Positions 1 to 8,847 of a DNA stretch of 64,000 nt are shown here, in pieces (the stretch's first letter is position 1; every line of letters starts with the position of its first letter). A model generated the notes under the pieces. The model saw only the letters and a list, made by a program, of their open reading frames with translations, had not been told where the DNA came from and ran no database searches. The DNA comes from Paracoccaceae bacterium (GTDB taxonomy: Bacteria; Pseudomonadota; Alphaproteobacteria; Rhodobacterales; Rhodobacteraceae), in contig JANZZL010000031.1 in assembly GCA_026419405.1 (NCBI GenBank), positions 36,088-100,087 on the forward strand, given 5' to 3'. The position numbers were made by a program, and so were the translations under genes.

Positions 1-1027
1 TCACCTCCTGCGCGCGCGACCGGTCGGCCACCAGCACCGCGTCCGGCATGGCGACGACGACCGTGTCCTTCAGCCCGATGCCGACGACGCGCAGCCCCTC
101 GGCCTCCGACCGGATCAGGCTGCCCGCGCAGTCGATCGCCGTCACCTCGCCATGCGTCGCAAGCCCGCCGGCCTCGCCCGCTCGCCAGACGGCGTTCCAG
201 TCGCCGAGGTCGGACCAGGCCCCGAAGAAGGGCACCACGTCGAGGTTCGCGGCGCGCTCCATCACGGCATAGTCCACCGAGACCTCGCGGGCGCGCCGCC
301 AGGGCTCGGGGGCCAGCCGGAGGAAGCCGAGATCGGGCCGGGCCGCGGCGACGGCCTCGGCCACCGGCCCGGCGAGGTCGGGCGCATGGGCATCGAAGGC
401 CTGCCTCAGCGCCGCCGCCGACATCAGGAAGATGCCGGCGTTCCACAGATAGCGCCCCTCGGCCAGCATCGCCTCGGCGCGGGCGCGGTCGGGCTTCTCG
501 ACGAAGCGGACGAGCGGCTGCGGCACGCCGCCCTCGGGCGGGGCCGAAAGCTCGAGCCAGCCGTAGCCCGTCTCGGCCCGGTCGGGCCGGATCCCGAAGG
601 TGACGATGCGCCCCGCCGCGGCCGGGGGAAGCCCCGCCGCCACCGCCGCGCGGAAGGCCGCGGCATCGGGAATCTCGTGGTCGGTCGGCATCACGAGAAG
701 AAGCGCATCCGGCTCCGCCGCGGCGACATGCAGCGCGGCCGCCAGGATCGCCGGGGCGGTGTTGCGCGCCTCGGGCTCGATCAGGATCGCACCGGGCTCG
801 ATCCCCGCCTCGGCGAGCTGCTCGGTCACGATGAAGCGGAAGTCCGCGTTGGTCACCACGACCGGCGGCGCCAGGTCCGCAAGCCCCGCAAGCCGCGCCG
901 CCGCGGCCTGGAACAGCGTGCGCTGCCCCGTCAGCGGCACGAACTGCTTGGGAAAGCTCCTGCGCGACAGCGGCCAGAGCCGCGTGCCCGAGCCGCCGCA
1001 GAGCAGGATGGGGTGAAGGCGTGGCAT
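1..1027 (-). CDS. manC: Mannose-1-phosphate guanylyltransferase (partial)
   Basis: Makes GDP-mannose from mannose-1-phosphate and GTP in the cytoplasm, feeding capsule, LPS and exopolysaccharide synthesis. The N-terminus reads MPRLHPILLCGGSGTRLWPL, carrying the sugar-nucleotidyltransferase signature (residues about 10-20). Further in are a PTDHEI segment and FVEKP near residue 175. The frame stays open to the window edge, so the C-terminus, including any cupin isomerase domain of the bifunctional type, is not visible. It is divergent from the phosphomannomutase gene at 1206, which makes the preceding step. The ATG at 1027 gives the canonical N-terminus of the family. Confidence 0.93.
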   Translation of the reverse strand, partial: MPRLHPILLCGGSGTRLWPLSRRSFPKQFVPLTGQRTLFQAAAARLAGLADLAPPVVVTNADFRFIVTEQLAEAGIEPGAILIEPEARNTAPAILAAALHVAAAEPDALLLVMPTDHEIPDAAAFRAAVAAGLPPAAAGRIVTFGIRPDRAETGYGWLELSAPPEGGVPQPLVRFVEKPDRARAEAMLAEGRYLWNAGIFLMSAAALRQAFDAHAPDLAGPVAEAVAAARPDLGFLRLAPEPWRRAREVSVDYAVMERAANLDVVPFFGAWSDLGDWNAVWRAGEAGGLATHGEVTAIDCAGSLIRSEAEGLRVVGIGLKDTVVVAMPDAVLVADRSRAQEV

Positions 1028-1205
1028 CGGGCGCAGCTCCGGCTGGGCGAAGGGAATCCGCCGGCAGTGTTATGGGCGGCACCGGGCAAGACAAGGGAGG
1101 AAGCGGGGAAGCACCGGGGCATCGCGGCCTCCCGGCCGGCCTTGACCGGCGCCGCCGCCCGTGCAGTCTCCCCCGCAGCCGGCTGCCCGGTGCGGAGGAC
1201 GAGGG

Positions 1206-2579
1206 ATGCGCCCGATCACCTGCTTCAAGGCCTACGACCTGCGCGGCCGGCTCGGCGAGGAACTCGACGAGGACGTGGCCCGCCGCGTCGGCCGCGGCTT
1301 CGCCCAGGCGACGGGCGCGCGCCGCGTCGTCATCGGGCGCGACTGCCGGCTGTCCTCCGCGGCTCTGGCCGCCGCGCTCGCCGAGGGGCTCGCCGAATGC
1401 GGCGTCGAGGTGCTCGACCTCGGGCTCTGCGGCACCGAGGAGGTCTACTTCGCCACCAGCCATCTCGATGCCGACGGCGGCATCGAGGTCACCGCCTCGC
1501 ACAACCCGGCCGACTACAACGGGATGAAGTTCGTCGGCCGCGGGTCGGCGCCGATCGACCCCGCGGGCCTCGCCGCGATCCGCGCCGCGGCCGAGGCCGA
1601 GTCGCCGCCGCCCCGGCCGGGCGGGCGGATCCTCCCCGCGGCAGAGACCCGCGCGGCCTATGTCGAGCGGGTGCTCTCCTTCGTCGATCCCGCGTTCCTG
1701 CCGCCGGTGAAGGTGCTGGTCAATGCCGGCAACGGCGCGGCAGGCCCCACCTTCGATGCCATCGCCGGGGCGCTCACCGCCCGCGGCGCGCGGCTCGCCT
1801 TCGAGCGCATCCTGCACGCGCCCGACGGGCGCTTCCCGCAGGGCATCCCCAACCCGCTCCTGCCCGGCAACCAGGCGCTCACCGCCGAGGCGGTCCGTGC
1901 CGCCGGCGCCGATCTCGGCATCGCCTGGGACGGCGACTTCGACCGCTGCTTCCTGTTCGACCACGAGGGCCGCTTCGTTCCCGGCGAATACATCGTGGGC
2001 CTGCTCGCCGAGGTCTTCCTTGCCAGGGAGCCGGGGGCCGTGATCGTGCACGACCCGCGCGTGGTCTGGAACACGCAGGACGTGATCGCCCGCGCCGGCG
2101 GCCGCGCCGTGGTGTCGCGGACGGGGCATGCCTTCCTCAAGGCCGCCCTGCGCGAGACCGGCGCTGTCTACGGCGGCGAGATGAGCGCGCATCACTACTT
2201 CCGCGACTTCATGTGCTGCGACTCGGGCATGATCCCCTGGCTTCTGGTGCTGGAGCTGATGGGCCGCAAGGGCGCCCGCCTCGCCGAGCTCGTGGGCGCC
2301 CGGATGGCGGCCTTCCCCTCCTCGGGCGAGATCAACTTCCGCGTCGCCGACCCCGCCGCCGCCATCGCCCGGATCGAGGCCGCCTTCGCCCCGCTCGGCC
2401 CGGCCCGCGACGAGACCGACGGGCTCAGCCTCGCCTTCGCCGACTGGCGGCTGAACCTGCGCCGGTCGAACACCGAGCCGCTGCTCAGGCTCAACGTCGA
2501 GGGGCGCGGCCCCGGCGTCGATGTCGCCGCCCGCGCGGCCGAGGTCGCGGCGCTGATCGGCGGTGAAGCCGCGGGCTGA
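1206..2579 (+). CDS. manB: Phosphomannomutase / phosphoglucomutase
   Basis: Interconverts hexose-6-phosphate and hexose-1-phosphate; next to manC the likely product is mannose-1-phosphate. 457 residues. The phosphoserine loop TASHNP lies near residues 96-101, the Mg-binding DGDFDR near 241-246 and the phosphate-binding RRSNTEP near 419. The whole alpha-D-phosphohexomutase fold is present. The open frame reaches back to 1161, but the ATG at 1206 follows GGAGGACGAGGG and begins MRPITCFKAYDLRG, the family's usual start. Phosphomannomutase rather than pure phosphoglucomutase is inferred from the neighbour. Confidence 0.93.
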   Translation: MRPITCFKAYDLRGRLGEELDEDVARRVGRGFAQATGARRVVIGRDCRLSSAALAAALAEGLAECGVEVLDLGLCGTEEVYFATSHLDADGGIEVTASHNPADYNGMKFVGRGSAPIDPAGLAAIRAAAEAESPPPRPGGRILPAAETRAAYVERVLSFVDPAFLPPVKVLVNAGNGAAGPTFDAIAGALTARGARLAFERILHAPDGRFPQGIPNPLLPGNQALTAEAVRAAGADLGIAWDGDFDRCFLFDHEGRFVPGEYIVGLLAEVFLAREPGAVIVHDPRVVWNTQDVIARAGGRAVVSRTGHAFLKAALRETGAVYGGEMSAHHYFRDFMCCDSGMIPWLLVLELMGRKGARLAELVGARMAAFPSSGEINFRVADPAAAIARIEAAFAPLGPARDETDGLSLAFADWRLNLRRSNTEPLLRLNVEGRGPGVDVAARAAEVAALIGGEAAG

Positions 2580-2675
2580 GCCGGAGCCGGCCGGGGGACC
2601 CGCGATTTCCGCATCGACAGGCGCGGCGCAATCCTGTTCGATGCCGTCGGGGGCGCGGTGCCCCGCGGGTCCGGC

Positions 2676-3740
2676 ATGGCGGAGAAGCTCAACATCGGCG
2701 TCCTGGGCTGCGGGCCCATCGCCCAGGCCGCACATCTGGAAAGCTGCACCAAGGCGCGCAACGCCCGCCTCTACGCCGTCTGCGACGTGGCCGACGACCT
2801 GCGCGCGCGCATGGCCGCCGCGCACGGCGCCGAACGCGCCTATGCCGACTACGACGACATGCTCGCCGACCCCGCCGTGCAGGCGGTGATCGTCGCCACC
2901 GCCGATGCCTTCCACGTCGAGGCCTCGATCCGCGCGCTGCGCGCCGGCAAGCACGTCCTCTGCGAGAAGCCGATGGCGACCGGTCTGGCCGAGGCCGAAA
3001 GGCTCGCCGCTGCGGTGCGCGAGACCGGGCTCGTCTTCCAGGTCGGGCACATGAAGCGCTACGACCTCGGCCTGCAGGAGGCGCGCCGCTTCGTCGCCGG
3101 AGGTCTGGGGGAGATGGTCTCGTTCAAGGCCTGGTACTGCGACAGCACCCGGCGCTACGCCATGACCGATGCCCTCCAGCCGCAGATCGTGACCTCGGCC
3201 CGGGCGAAGCGCCCGCCCGAGGATCCGAAGGCCGACCGCCGCCGCTACTACATGCTCGCGCACGGCAGCCACCTCGTCGATACCGCGCGCTTCCTCGCGG
3301 GCGAGATCGAGGCGGTCAGCGCGCGGCTCTCCGACCGCCTCGGCATGCACTGCTGGTTCGTCGAGGTCGCCTTCGCGGGCGGCGCGCTCGGCCATCTCGA
3401 CCTGACCGTCGCGGTCCGCATGGACTGGCACGAGGGCTTCACGATCCACGGCACCGGCGGCTCGGTGATCGGGCGCACCTTCAACCCCTGGTTCCGCCGC
3501 AGCTCCGAGGTGGAGATCTTCAGCGAGGCCGAGGGCGCCTGGCGCCGCCCGTTCGGCGCCGACGGCCACTTCTGGCGCCGCCAGCTCGAGGGCTTCGCCG
3601 ACACCGTGCTGACCGGCGCGCCGATGACCGGGGCCGGCATCGAGGACGGCCTCGCCTCGGTCCGCGCGATGCTGGCGATCGCCCGCTCGGTCGAGGAGGG
3701 CCGCTGGCTGCGGCTCGCGGATGCCGGGGGCAGCCTCTGA
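2676..3740 (+). CDS. Gfo/Idh/MocA family oxidoreductase
   Basis: NAD(P)-dependent sugar or polyol dehydrogenase of the glucose-fructose oxidoreductase family, 354 residues. The Rossmann motif GVLGCGPIAQ is at the N-terminus and the family signature CEKPMA near residue 95; the C-terminal alpha/beta domain is complete. Substrate cannot be read from sequence. The stop overlaps the ATG of the following isomerase-like gene (TGATG at 3738-3742), so the two are translationally coupled. That pairing is common in inositol or uncommon-sugar catabolism. The ATG at 2676 was chosen over an in-frame GTG at 2658 because it starts directly before the Rossmann strand. Confidence 0.85.
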   Translation: MAEKLNIGVLGCGPIAQAAHLESCTKARNARLYAVCDVADDLRARMAAAHGAERAYADYDDMLADPAVQAVIVATADAFHVEASIRALRAGKHVLCEKPMATGLAEAERLAAAVRETGLVFQVGHMKRYDLGLQEARRFVAGGLGEMVSFKAWYCDSTRRYAMTDALQPQIVTSARAKRPPEDPKADRRRYYMLAHGSHLVDTARFLAGEIEAVSARLSDRLGMHCWFVEVAFAGGALGHLDLTVAVRMDWHEGFTIHGTGGSVIGRTFNPWFRRSSEVEIFSEAEGAWRRPFGADGHFWRRQLEGFADTVLTGAPMTGAGIEDGLASVRAMLAIARSVEEGRWLRLADAGGSL

Positions 3741-4573
3741 TGCGGCTCGGCGTCTTCGCGCGAACCTTCCCCGGATCGGATCCGGGCGCGGTGTTCGACG
3801 CCGTGCTGGCGGCCGGCTTCGCGGGGGTGCAGTACAACATGGCCTGTTCGGGTCTGCCGCCGATGCCCGACGCGATCGAGGCGGGGGTCGCGATGGCGGT
3901 CGGCGCCGCAGCCCGCGCGCGCGGGCTGCGCGTCTTCGCCGTCTCGGGCACCTGGAACATGATCCACCCCGACCCCGCCGTGCGTGCCGAGGGTCAGCGC
4001 CGGCTCGAGGTGCTGGCGGCGCGCGCGGCGCTGATCGGCACCGACCTCGTCACCCTCTGCACCGGCACGCGCGATCCCGCCGACCCCTGGCGGCACCATC
4101 CGGACAACGCCCGGCCCGAGGCCTGGGCCGACCTCGCCGCCGAGATGGCGCGCGCCGTCGAGACGGCCGCGCGCCACGACATCCTCCTCGGGATCGAGCC
4201 GGAACTCGGCAATGTCGTCAACTCGGCCGCGGCCGCGCGGCGGCTGCTCGACGAGATCGGCTCCGACCGGCTCGGGATCGTCCTCGACCCCGCCAACCTC
4301 TTCGACATCGCCACGCGCGACACCCAGCGCCGTCTCGTGTCGCAGGCGGTTGACCTGCTCGCCGACCGCATCCTGCTGGTTCACGCGAAGGACCGCGCGC
4401 CCGACGGCACCCCCTGCGCCGCCGGAACGGGCGTGATCGACTTCGACCACGTGCTCGGCACGCTGCACCGCGCGGGGTTCGACGGCCCGGTCGTCGCCCA
4501 TGGCCAGACGGCCGCCGAGTCGCCCGCCGTGGCCGCCTTCCTCGGCGGCCGGCTCGCGGCGCTCCGGCCCTGA
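3740..4573 (+). CDS. Sugar phosphate isomerase/epimerase (xylose isomerase-like TIM barrel)
   Basis: 277 residues of the AP-endonuclease-2/IolE-like TIM-barrel superfamily, which isomerises, epimerises or dehydrates keto-sugars and inositol derivatives using a divalent metal. Visible features are the N-terminal RLGVFARTFPG strand, a likely metal-binding Glu in GIEPELGN (about residue 152), LDPANLFD, and a C-terminal HAKDRAPDG. It starts inside the stop codon of the upstream Gfo/Idh/MocA gene, so the two probably act on the same substrate. The exact substrate is unknown. Confidence 0.8.
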   Translation: MRLGVFARTFPGSDPGAVFDAVLAAGFAGVQYNMACSGLPPMPDAIEAGVAMAVGAAARARGLRVFAVSGTWNMIHPDPAVRAEGQRRLEVLAARAALIGTDLVTLCTGTRDPADPWRHHPDNARPEAWADLAAEMARAVETAARHDILLGIEPELGNVVNSAAAARRLLDEIGSDRLGIVLDPANLFDIATRDTQRRLVSQAVDLLADRILLVHAKDRAPDGTPCAAGTGVIDFDHVLGTLHRAGFDGPVVAHGQTAAESPAVAAFLGGRLAALRP

Positions 4574-4729
4574 GGCGCGGCCGCATCCTGCGCGCGAGGC
4601 CGCCGCCGCAGAGCCTGGCCCGCCGGCCGATGTCGCTTTCGCCCGACCAAGCGTCGGGCTGACCTTCCCCGGCGAGCGCGCTTCGGGCATTGATGGGCGC
4701 GAATGCACGGCACGCGGGAGGTTCGGGCC

Positions 4730-7228
4730 ATGAAGAGCCATGTCAGGGCGCTGGTCGTCGGTGGCGGCGCGGTCGGCACCGGGATCGCCTATCACCTGGC
4801 CAGGGCCGGCTGGGACACGATGCTCGTGGAACGCGACGAGCTGACGGCGGGGTCCACCTGGCATGCCGCGGGCCTTCTGCCCCTGTTCAACATGTCCTAC
4901 GCCACGACCCACATCCACAAGTATTCGGTGGATTTCTACAAGGGGCTCGAGGCGGAAACCGGCCTCAACCCCGGCTTCTACGTCGTCGGCAACCTGCGCA
5001 TGGCCCAGACGCAGGACCGGATGGACGAATACATGCTCTATTCCTCGGTGGCCGAGACCGCCGGGGTCTATCACGAGTTCCTGACGCCGAAGGAGATCAA
5101 GGACCGCTGGCCGCTGGTCCGCACCGAGGATCTGGTCGGCGCGCTCTACCACCCACAGGACGGCTACATCAACCCGGCCGACGTGACCCAGGCCATGGCC
5201 AAGGGCGCCCGCCAGCTCGGCGCCACGATCGAGCGCAAGATCCAGGTCGATGGCTTCCGCTGGACCGGCAGCGAATGGATCGTCTCCTGCACCCGGCTCG
5301 AGGACAGGGGGGGCATGCTGATCCCCACCGACGACCGCTTCGAGATCCGCGCCGAGCATGTCGTCACCGCCACCGGCAACCACGCCCAGCGCACCGCGCG
5401 GCTTCTGGGCATCAGGATCCCGGCGATCCCGGTCGAACACCAGTATATCGTGACCGAGCCCGACCCGGCGCTCGTCGAATGGCGCAAGACCAATCCCCAG
5501 CACCCGGTCCTGCGCGATGCCGACGCCAGGTGGTATGTGCGCGAGGAACGCGGCGGCTGGATCCTCGGCCCCTACGAGAAGGGCGCCCCCGCGCGCTTCC
5601 AGTATGGCGTGCCCGACAGCTTCCGCGCCGACCTCTTCCCGCTCGACCTCGAGCGGATCGAGGCGGAATACATGTCCTTCATCCACCGGATCCCGTCCTC
5701 GGAGACAGTGGGCCTCAAGGACGATTTCAACGGCCCGATCTGCTACACGCCCGACGGCAACCCGCTGGTCGGCCCCGCGCCGGGGCTGCGCAACATGTGG
5801 CTGGCCGAGGGCTTCTCCTTCGGCATCACGGCGGCCGGCGGCACCGGCTACTACCTCGCCCAGATGATGACCGAGGGCGAGGCCGAGATCGACATGGCCA
5901 GCCTCGACCCCAAGCGCTACGGCGCGTGGATGACGACCGAATACGCCTCGCGCAAGAACGAGGAGTGCTACGCCCACGTCTTCATCCTGCACCACCCGGA
6001 CGAGGAACGCGAAGCCTGCCGCCCGCTGCGCACCGCCCCGGCCTATGACCGGCAGAAGGCGATGGGTGCGCAGTTCGGCCAGGTGAACGGCTGGGAACGG
6101 CCCAACTACTACGGGCCCAAGGACGCGCCCGAAACCTTCGACCACGACGGCCGCAGCTTCCGCCGCGGCACCTGGTGGCCCTATGCGGTGGAAGAGGCGA
6201 AGGCGATCCGCAACGCGGTCGGCATCATCGACGCCTCCGCCTTCACCAAGCACCTGGTGCGCGGGCCCGGCGCCACGGCCTTCCTCGACCACTTCACCTG
6301 CAACAAGCTGCCGAACGTGGGCCGGATCAACCTGACATATGCCCTGAACGACCACGGCACGACGCGCACCGAATACACCATCGTCCGGCTGAAGGAGAAC
6401 GAATACTATCTGATCTCCGCCGGGGCCTGGACGGACTATGACGCGGATTTCCTGCTGAAATCGGCCGAGGACTGGATGGCCCAGGGCGGCGGGCACATCG
6501 ACATCCACGACGTGACGACCCAGTGGGGCGTCTATGCCCTGGCCGGACCCAATTCCCGCGCGCTGTTGAAGGAGATCGTCAAGGACGCCGACCCCGACAC
6601 GGTGCTGGGCAACAAGCGCTTCCCCTGGCTTTCCTGCCGCGACATTGAACTCGGCATGTGCCCGGTCCGCGCCGTCCGCGTCGCCTACACCGGCGAGCTT
6701 GGCTGGGAGCTCCACCACCCGATCGAATTCGGCCGCTACCTCTGGGACCTGATCTGGTCGGTCGGCGAGAAGCACGGCCTGAAGGGCGTCGGCGCCCGGG
6801 CGCAGAACTGGCTCAGGCAGGAGAAGAGCTACCGCGCCTTCGGCGCCGAACTCGGCCGCGACGCCACCCCGCTGGAAGGCGGGCTCGACCGCTTCGTGGA
6901 CCTCGCGAAGGACTTCCGCGGCAAGGCGAAGATGCTCGAGACCGGCATCCGCTTCAGATGCGTGACGCTGCTGATCGACGGGCCGGAGGACACCGATCCC
7001 TGGGGCAAGGAGGCGATCTTCCACGAGGGCGAGAAGGTCGGCCGGCTGACCTCGGGCGGCTGGTCGGTCGCCTTCGGCAAGCAGATCGGCATGGGCTATG
7101 TCCGCCCCGACCTCGCCACCCCCGGCCAGAGGCTTAAGGTGAAGATCCAGCTTCGGGAATGGGACGCCGTCGTCACCGAAGACAGCCCCTACGACCCGAC
7201 CAACGCCCGCATCCGCGTGGACGGCTGA
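4730..7228 (+). CDS. GcvT-family FAD-dependent oxidoreductase (dimethylglycine/sarcosine dehydrogenase-like)
   Basis: 832-residue two-module enzyme. The N-terminal half is a DAO-type FAD oxidoreductase (GGGAVGTGIAYHLARAG near residues 9-25). A STWHAAGL segment lies near residue 42; the equivalent His carries covalent FAD in dimethylglycine dehydrogenases. The C-terminal half (roughly 430-810) is a GcvT-like tetrahydrofolate-binding aminomethyltransferase domain. Expected role: oxidative N-demethylation of methylated glycines with one-carbon transfer to folate. The ATG at 4730 follows GGGAGG with about 8 bases spacing and is preferred over 4703. It stands alone, convergent with the moeB/thiF-like gene, so substrate identity rests on family only. 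Confidence 0.85.
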   Translation: MKSHVRALVVGGGAVGTGIAYHLARAGWDTMLVERDELTAGSTWHAAGLLPLFNMSYATTHIHKYSVDFYKGLEAETGLNPGFYVVGNLRMAQTQDRMDEYMLYSSVAETAGVYHEFLTPKEIKDRWPLVRTEDLVGALYHPQDGYINPADVTQAMAKGARQLGATIERKIQVDGFRWTGSEWIVSCTRLEDRGGMLIPTDDRFEIRAEHVVTATGNHAQRTARLLGIRIPAIPVEHQYIVTEPDPALVEWRKTNPQHPVLRDADARWYVREERGGWILGPYEKGAPARFQYGVPDSFRADLFPLDLERIEAEYMSFIHRIPSSETVGLKDDFNGPICYTPDGNPLVGPAPGLRNMWLAEGFSFGITAAGGTGYYLAQMMTEGEAEIDMASLDPKRYGAWMTTEYASRKNEECYAHVFILHHPDEEREACRPLRTAPAYDRQKAMGAQFGQVNGWERPNYYGPKDAPETFDHDGRSFRRGTWWPYAVEEAKAIRNAVGIIDASAFTKHLVRGPGATAFLDHFTCNKLPNVGRINLTYALNDHGTTRTEYTIVRLKENEYYLISAGAWTDYDADFLLKSAEDWMAQGGGHIDIHDVTTQWGVYALAGPNSRALLKEIVKDADPDTVLGNKRFPWLSCRDIELGMCPVRAVRVAYTGELGWELHHPIEFGRYLWDLIWSVGEKHGLKGVGARAQNWLRQEKSYRAFGAELGRDATPLEGGLDRFVDLAKDFRGKAKMLETGIRFRCVTLLIDGPEDTDPWGKEAIFHEGEKVGRLTSGGWSVAFGKQIGMGYVRPDLATPGQRLKVKIQLREWDAVVTEDSPYDPTNARIRVDG

Positions 7229-7239
7229 GCGCGCCGCGC

Positions 7240-8289
7240 TCAGCCGCCGCAGACGGGGCAGCCGGGCCGGCGCTTCAGCGCGATCGTGCGCGTCTCGCCG
7301 TGCAGCGCGTCATGGATCAGCATGCGGCCGGCAAGCGGCGTGCCCGCCCCGGCGATCCACTTCACCGCCTCCAGCGCCAGCATCGCCCCGATCACGCCAG
7401 GCAGCGGCCCCGCCACGCCGGCCTCGGCGCAGGTCGGCACCAGGCCCGGCGCCGGATCCTCGGGAAAGACGCAGGCATAGCAGGGTCCGCCCGCGGCCGG
7501 GTGGAAGAGGCTGACCTGCCCCTCCCACTGGGCGATCGCGGCCGACAGCAGGGGCAGCCCGCGCGCCACGCAGGCCGCATTGGCGACCCGCCGCGTCGCC
7601 AGACTGTCGCTGCCGTCGATCACCAGGTCGTAGTCCGCGAAGAGCTCGCCCGCGATCTCCGCGGTCAGGCGCCGCCGGTAGGGGCGCACCGCCACATGCG
7701 GGTTGAGCGCCTTCATCGCGAGCTCGGCCGAGAACACCTTGGGCATCCCGATGCGCGCCTCGGCATGGATCACCTGCCGCTGGAGGTTCGAGGCCTCCAC
7801 CACGTCGTCGTCGATCACGCCGATGGTGCCGACCCCGGCCGCGGCCAGATACATCAGCGCCGGGCTGCCGAGGCCGCCCGCGCCGATCACCAGCACCCGC
7901 GCCGCCGCAAGCCGCCGCTGCCCGGCGCCGCCGATCTCGCGCAGCATGATGTGGCGGGCGTAGCGCTCGAGCTCCGCCTCGCCGAGCGCCGGCCGGCCTC
8001 CCGACCCGGCCGCGGCAGCGGCGGGGGCAGGCGGCGGCACCCGCGCCCGGAGCGCCCGGATCCACCGCGCATAGACCAGCACCAGCCCCGCCGCGCCACC
8101 GAGGATGAGCCAGGGCGCGGCCGAACCGCCCGTCGCCTCGCGCAGCGGGTGGCCGGCGGGCAGCGCCACCTGCAGCCCCAGCACCGCCACGTAGAGCAGC
8201 CCGAGCATCGGCCAGCGGGCCCGCGCCGGAACCCCCATCAGCGCGCCGATCCCCCAGATCGCGCCGGCCAGGGCGAGGACGGGGATCAT
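7240..8289 (-). CDS. MoeB/ThiF-type adenylyltransferase with N-terminal membrane segments
   Basis: E1-like enzyme that adenylates the C-terminus of a ubiquitin-like sulfur carrier (MoaD or ThiS). From about residue 115 the order is canonical: [11 protein letters not shown], nucleotide loop [16 protein letters not shown], active-site Cys in PTCAEAG near 286, and zinc Cys pairs CYAC (near 266) and CPVC at the end. The first ~80 residues are unlike E. coli MoeB: about three hydrophobic stretches suggest membrane attachment. The ATG overlaps the stop of dut (ATGA), in a coaBC-dut-moeB order. Molybdopterin and thiamine roles cannot be separated here. Confidence 0.88.
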   Translation of the reverse strand: MIPVLALAGAIWGIGALMGVPARARWPMLGLLYVAVLGLQVALPAGHPLREATGGSAAPWLILGGAAGLVLVYARWIRALRARVPPPAPAAAAAGSGGRPALGEAELERYARHIMLREIGGAGQRRLAAARVLVIGAGGLGSPALMYLAAAGVGTIGVIDDDVVEASNLQRQVIHAEARIGMPKVFSAELAMKALNPHVAVRPYRRRLTAEIAGELFADYDLVIDGSDSLATRRVANAACVARGLPLLSAAIAQWEGQVSLFHPAAGGPCYACVFPEDPAPGLVPTCAEAGVAGPLPGVIGAMLALEAVKWIAGAGTPLAGRMLIHDALHGETRTIALKRRPGCPVCGG

Positions 8290-8753
8290 GCCCGGCCCGT
8301 CGAGCCGAACCCGCCCGACCCGCGCGCGCTCTCCCCCAGCGCCGCCACGCTCCGGAATGCCGCCCGCACGACCGGCGCCACCACCAGCTGCGCGATCCGG
8401 TCGCCGTGGCGGATCGTGTAGGGCTCCGCCCCGAGGTTCACGAGCAGCACGCCCAGCGGCCCGCGATAGTCGCTGTCGATCGTGCCGGGCGTGTTCGGCA
8501 GGGTGATGCCGTGCCTGAGCGCCAGGCCCGAACGCGGCCGCAGCTGGATCTCGAACCCCTCGGGGATCTCGACCCTGATCCCGGTCGGCACCACGCGCCG
8601 CTCCATCGGGGCGAGAACCATTCCCCCCGCGCGCAGCTCGCGCGGCAGGTTCGCCCGGATGTCGGCGCCTGCCGCCCCGGCGGTCTCGTAGGCCGGCAGG
8701 GCCACCTCCGGGTCGGCCCAGTCCTCGCGCAGGACGCGGATCACCGGAGCCAA
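8286..8753 (-). CDS. dut: Deoxyuridine 5'-triphosphate nucleotidohydrolase (dUTPase)
   Basis: Hydrolyses dUTP to dUMP and pyrophosphate, keeping uracil out of DNA and supplying thymidylate synthesis. All five motifs of trimeric dUTPases are visible: [41 protein letters not shown] and the C-terminal GSGGFGSTG. The frame runs open back to 8843, but that extension covers a hairpin and a repeat-like motif rather than protein. I prefer the TTG at 8753, which follows GAGGAAGGGGGCGG; a GTG at 8744 is an alternative. It sits between coaBC and moeB/thiF on the same strand. Confidence 0.93.
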   Translation of the reverse strand: MAPVIRVLREDWADPEVALPAYETAGAAGADIRANLPRELRAGGMVLAPMERRVVPTGIRVEIPEGFEIQLRPRSGLALRHGITLPNTPGTIDSDYRGPLGVLLVNLGAEPYTIRHGDRIAQLVVAPVVRAAFRSVAALGESARGSGGFGSTGRA

Positions 8754-8764
8754 GACGCCGCCCC

Positions 8765-8819
8765 CTTCCTCTTGTCGCAAATACGCCGCGGGGAGCGCGA
8801 GGGGTGCGAAACCCCTCGC
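8765..8819 (-). repeat. Hairpin plus GTATTTGCGACAAGAGGAAG element
   Basis: On the minus strand a perfect 9-bp hairpin (GCGAGGGGT/ACCCCTCGC, 5-nt loop, 8797-8819) is followed by GCTCCCCGCGGCG and then GTATTTGCGACAAGAGGAAG, ending at the presumed dut ribosome-binding site. The hairpin could act as an attenuator or terminator between coaBC and dut. From memory, similar hairpin-plus-GTATTT-AAG-GAAG composites recur between genes in Rhodobacterales. I see only one copy in this window, so the repeat status is inference. Confidence 0.45.
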
Positions 8820-8847
8820 CCGGACCCGGCCGCCCCGCGCCACGGCC

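Noticed and set aside
1064..1110. Possible manC promoter (TTGTCT and TAACAC on the minus strand)
   Set aside because: The -10 matches only three of six positions; not enough to report.
152..2566. Very long plus-strand open frame through manC and manB
   Set aside because: Arg/Pro/Gly-rich shadow composition; the real genes in the same DNA have clear family motifs in other frames. The same holds for the many other long frames in this GC-rich window.
3248..7024. 1258-codon minus-strand frame opposite the sugar genes and the GcvT-family gene
   Set aside because: Antisense shadow of high-GC codon bias, His/Arg/Gly-rich with no recognisable domain.
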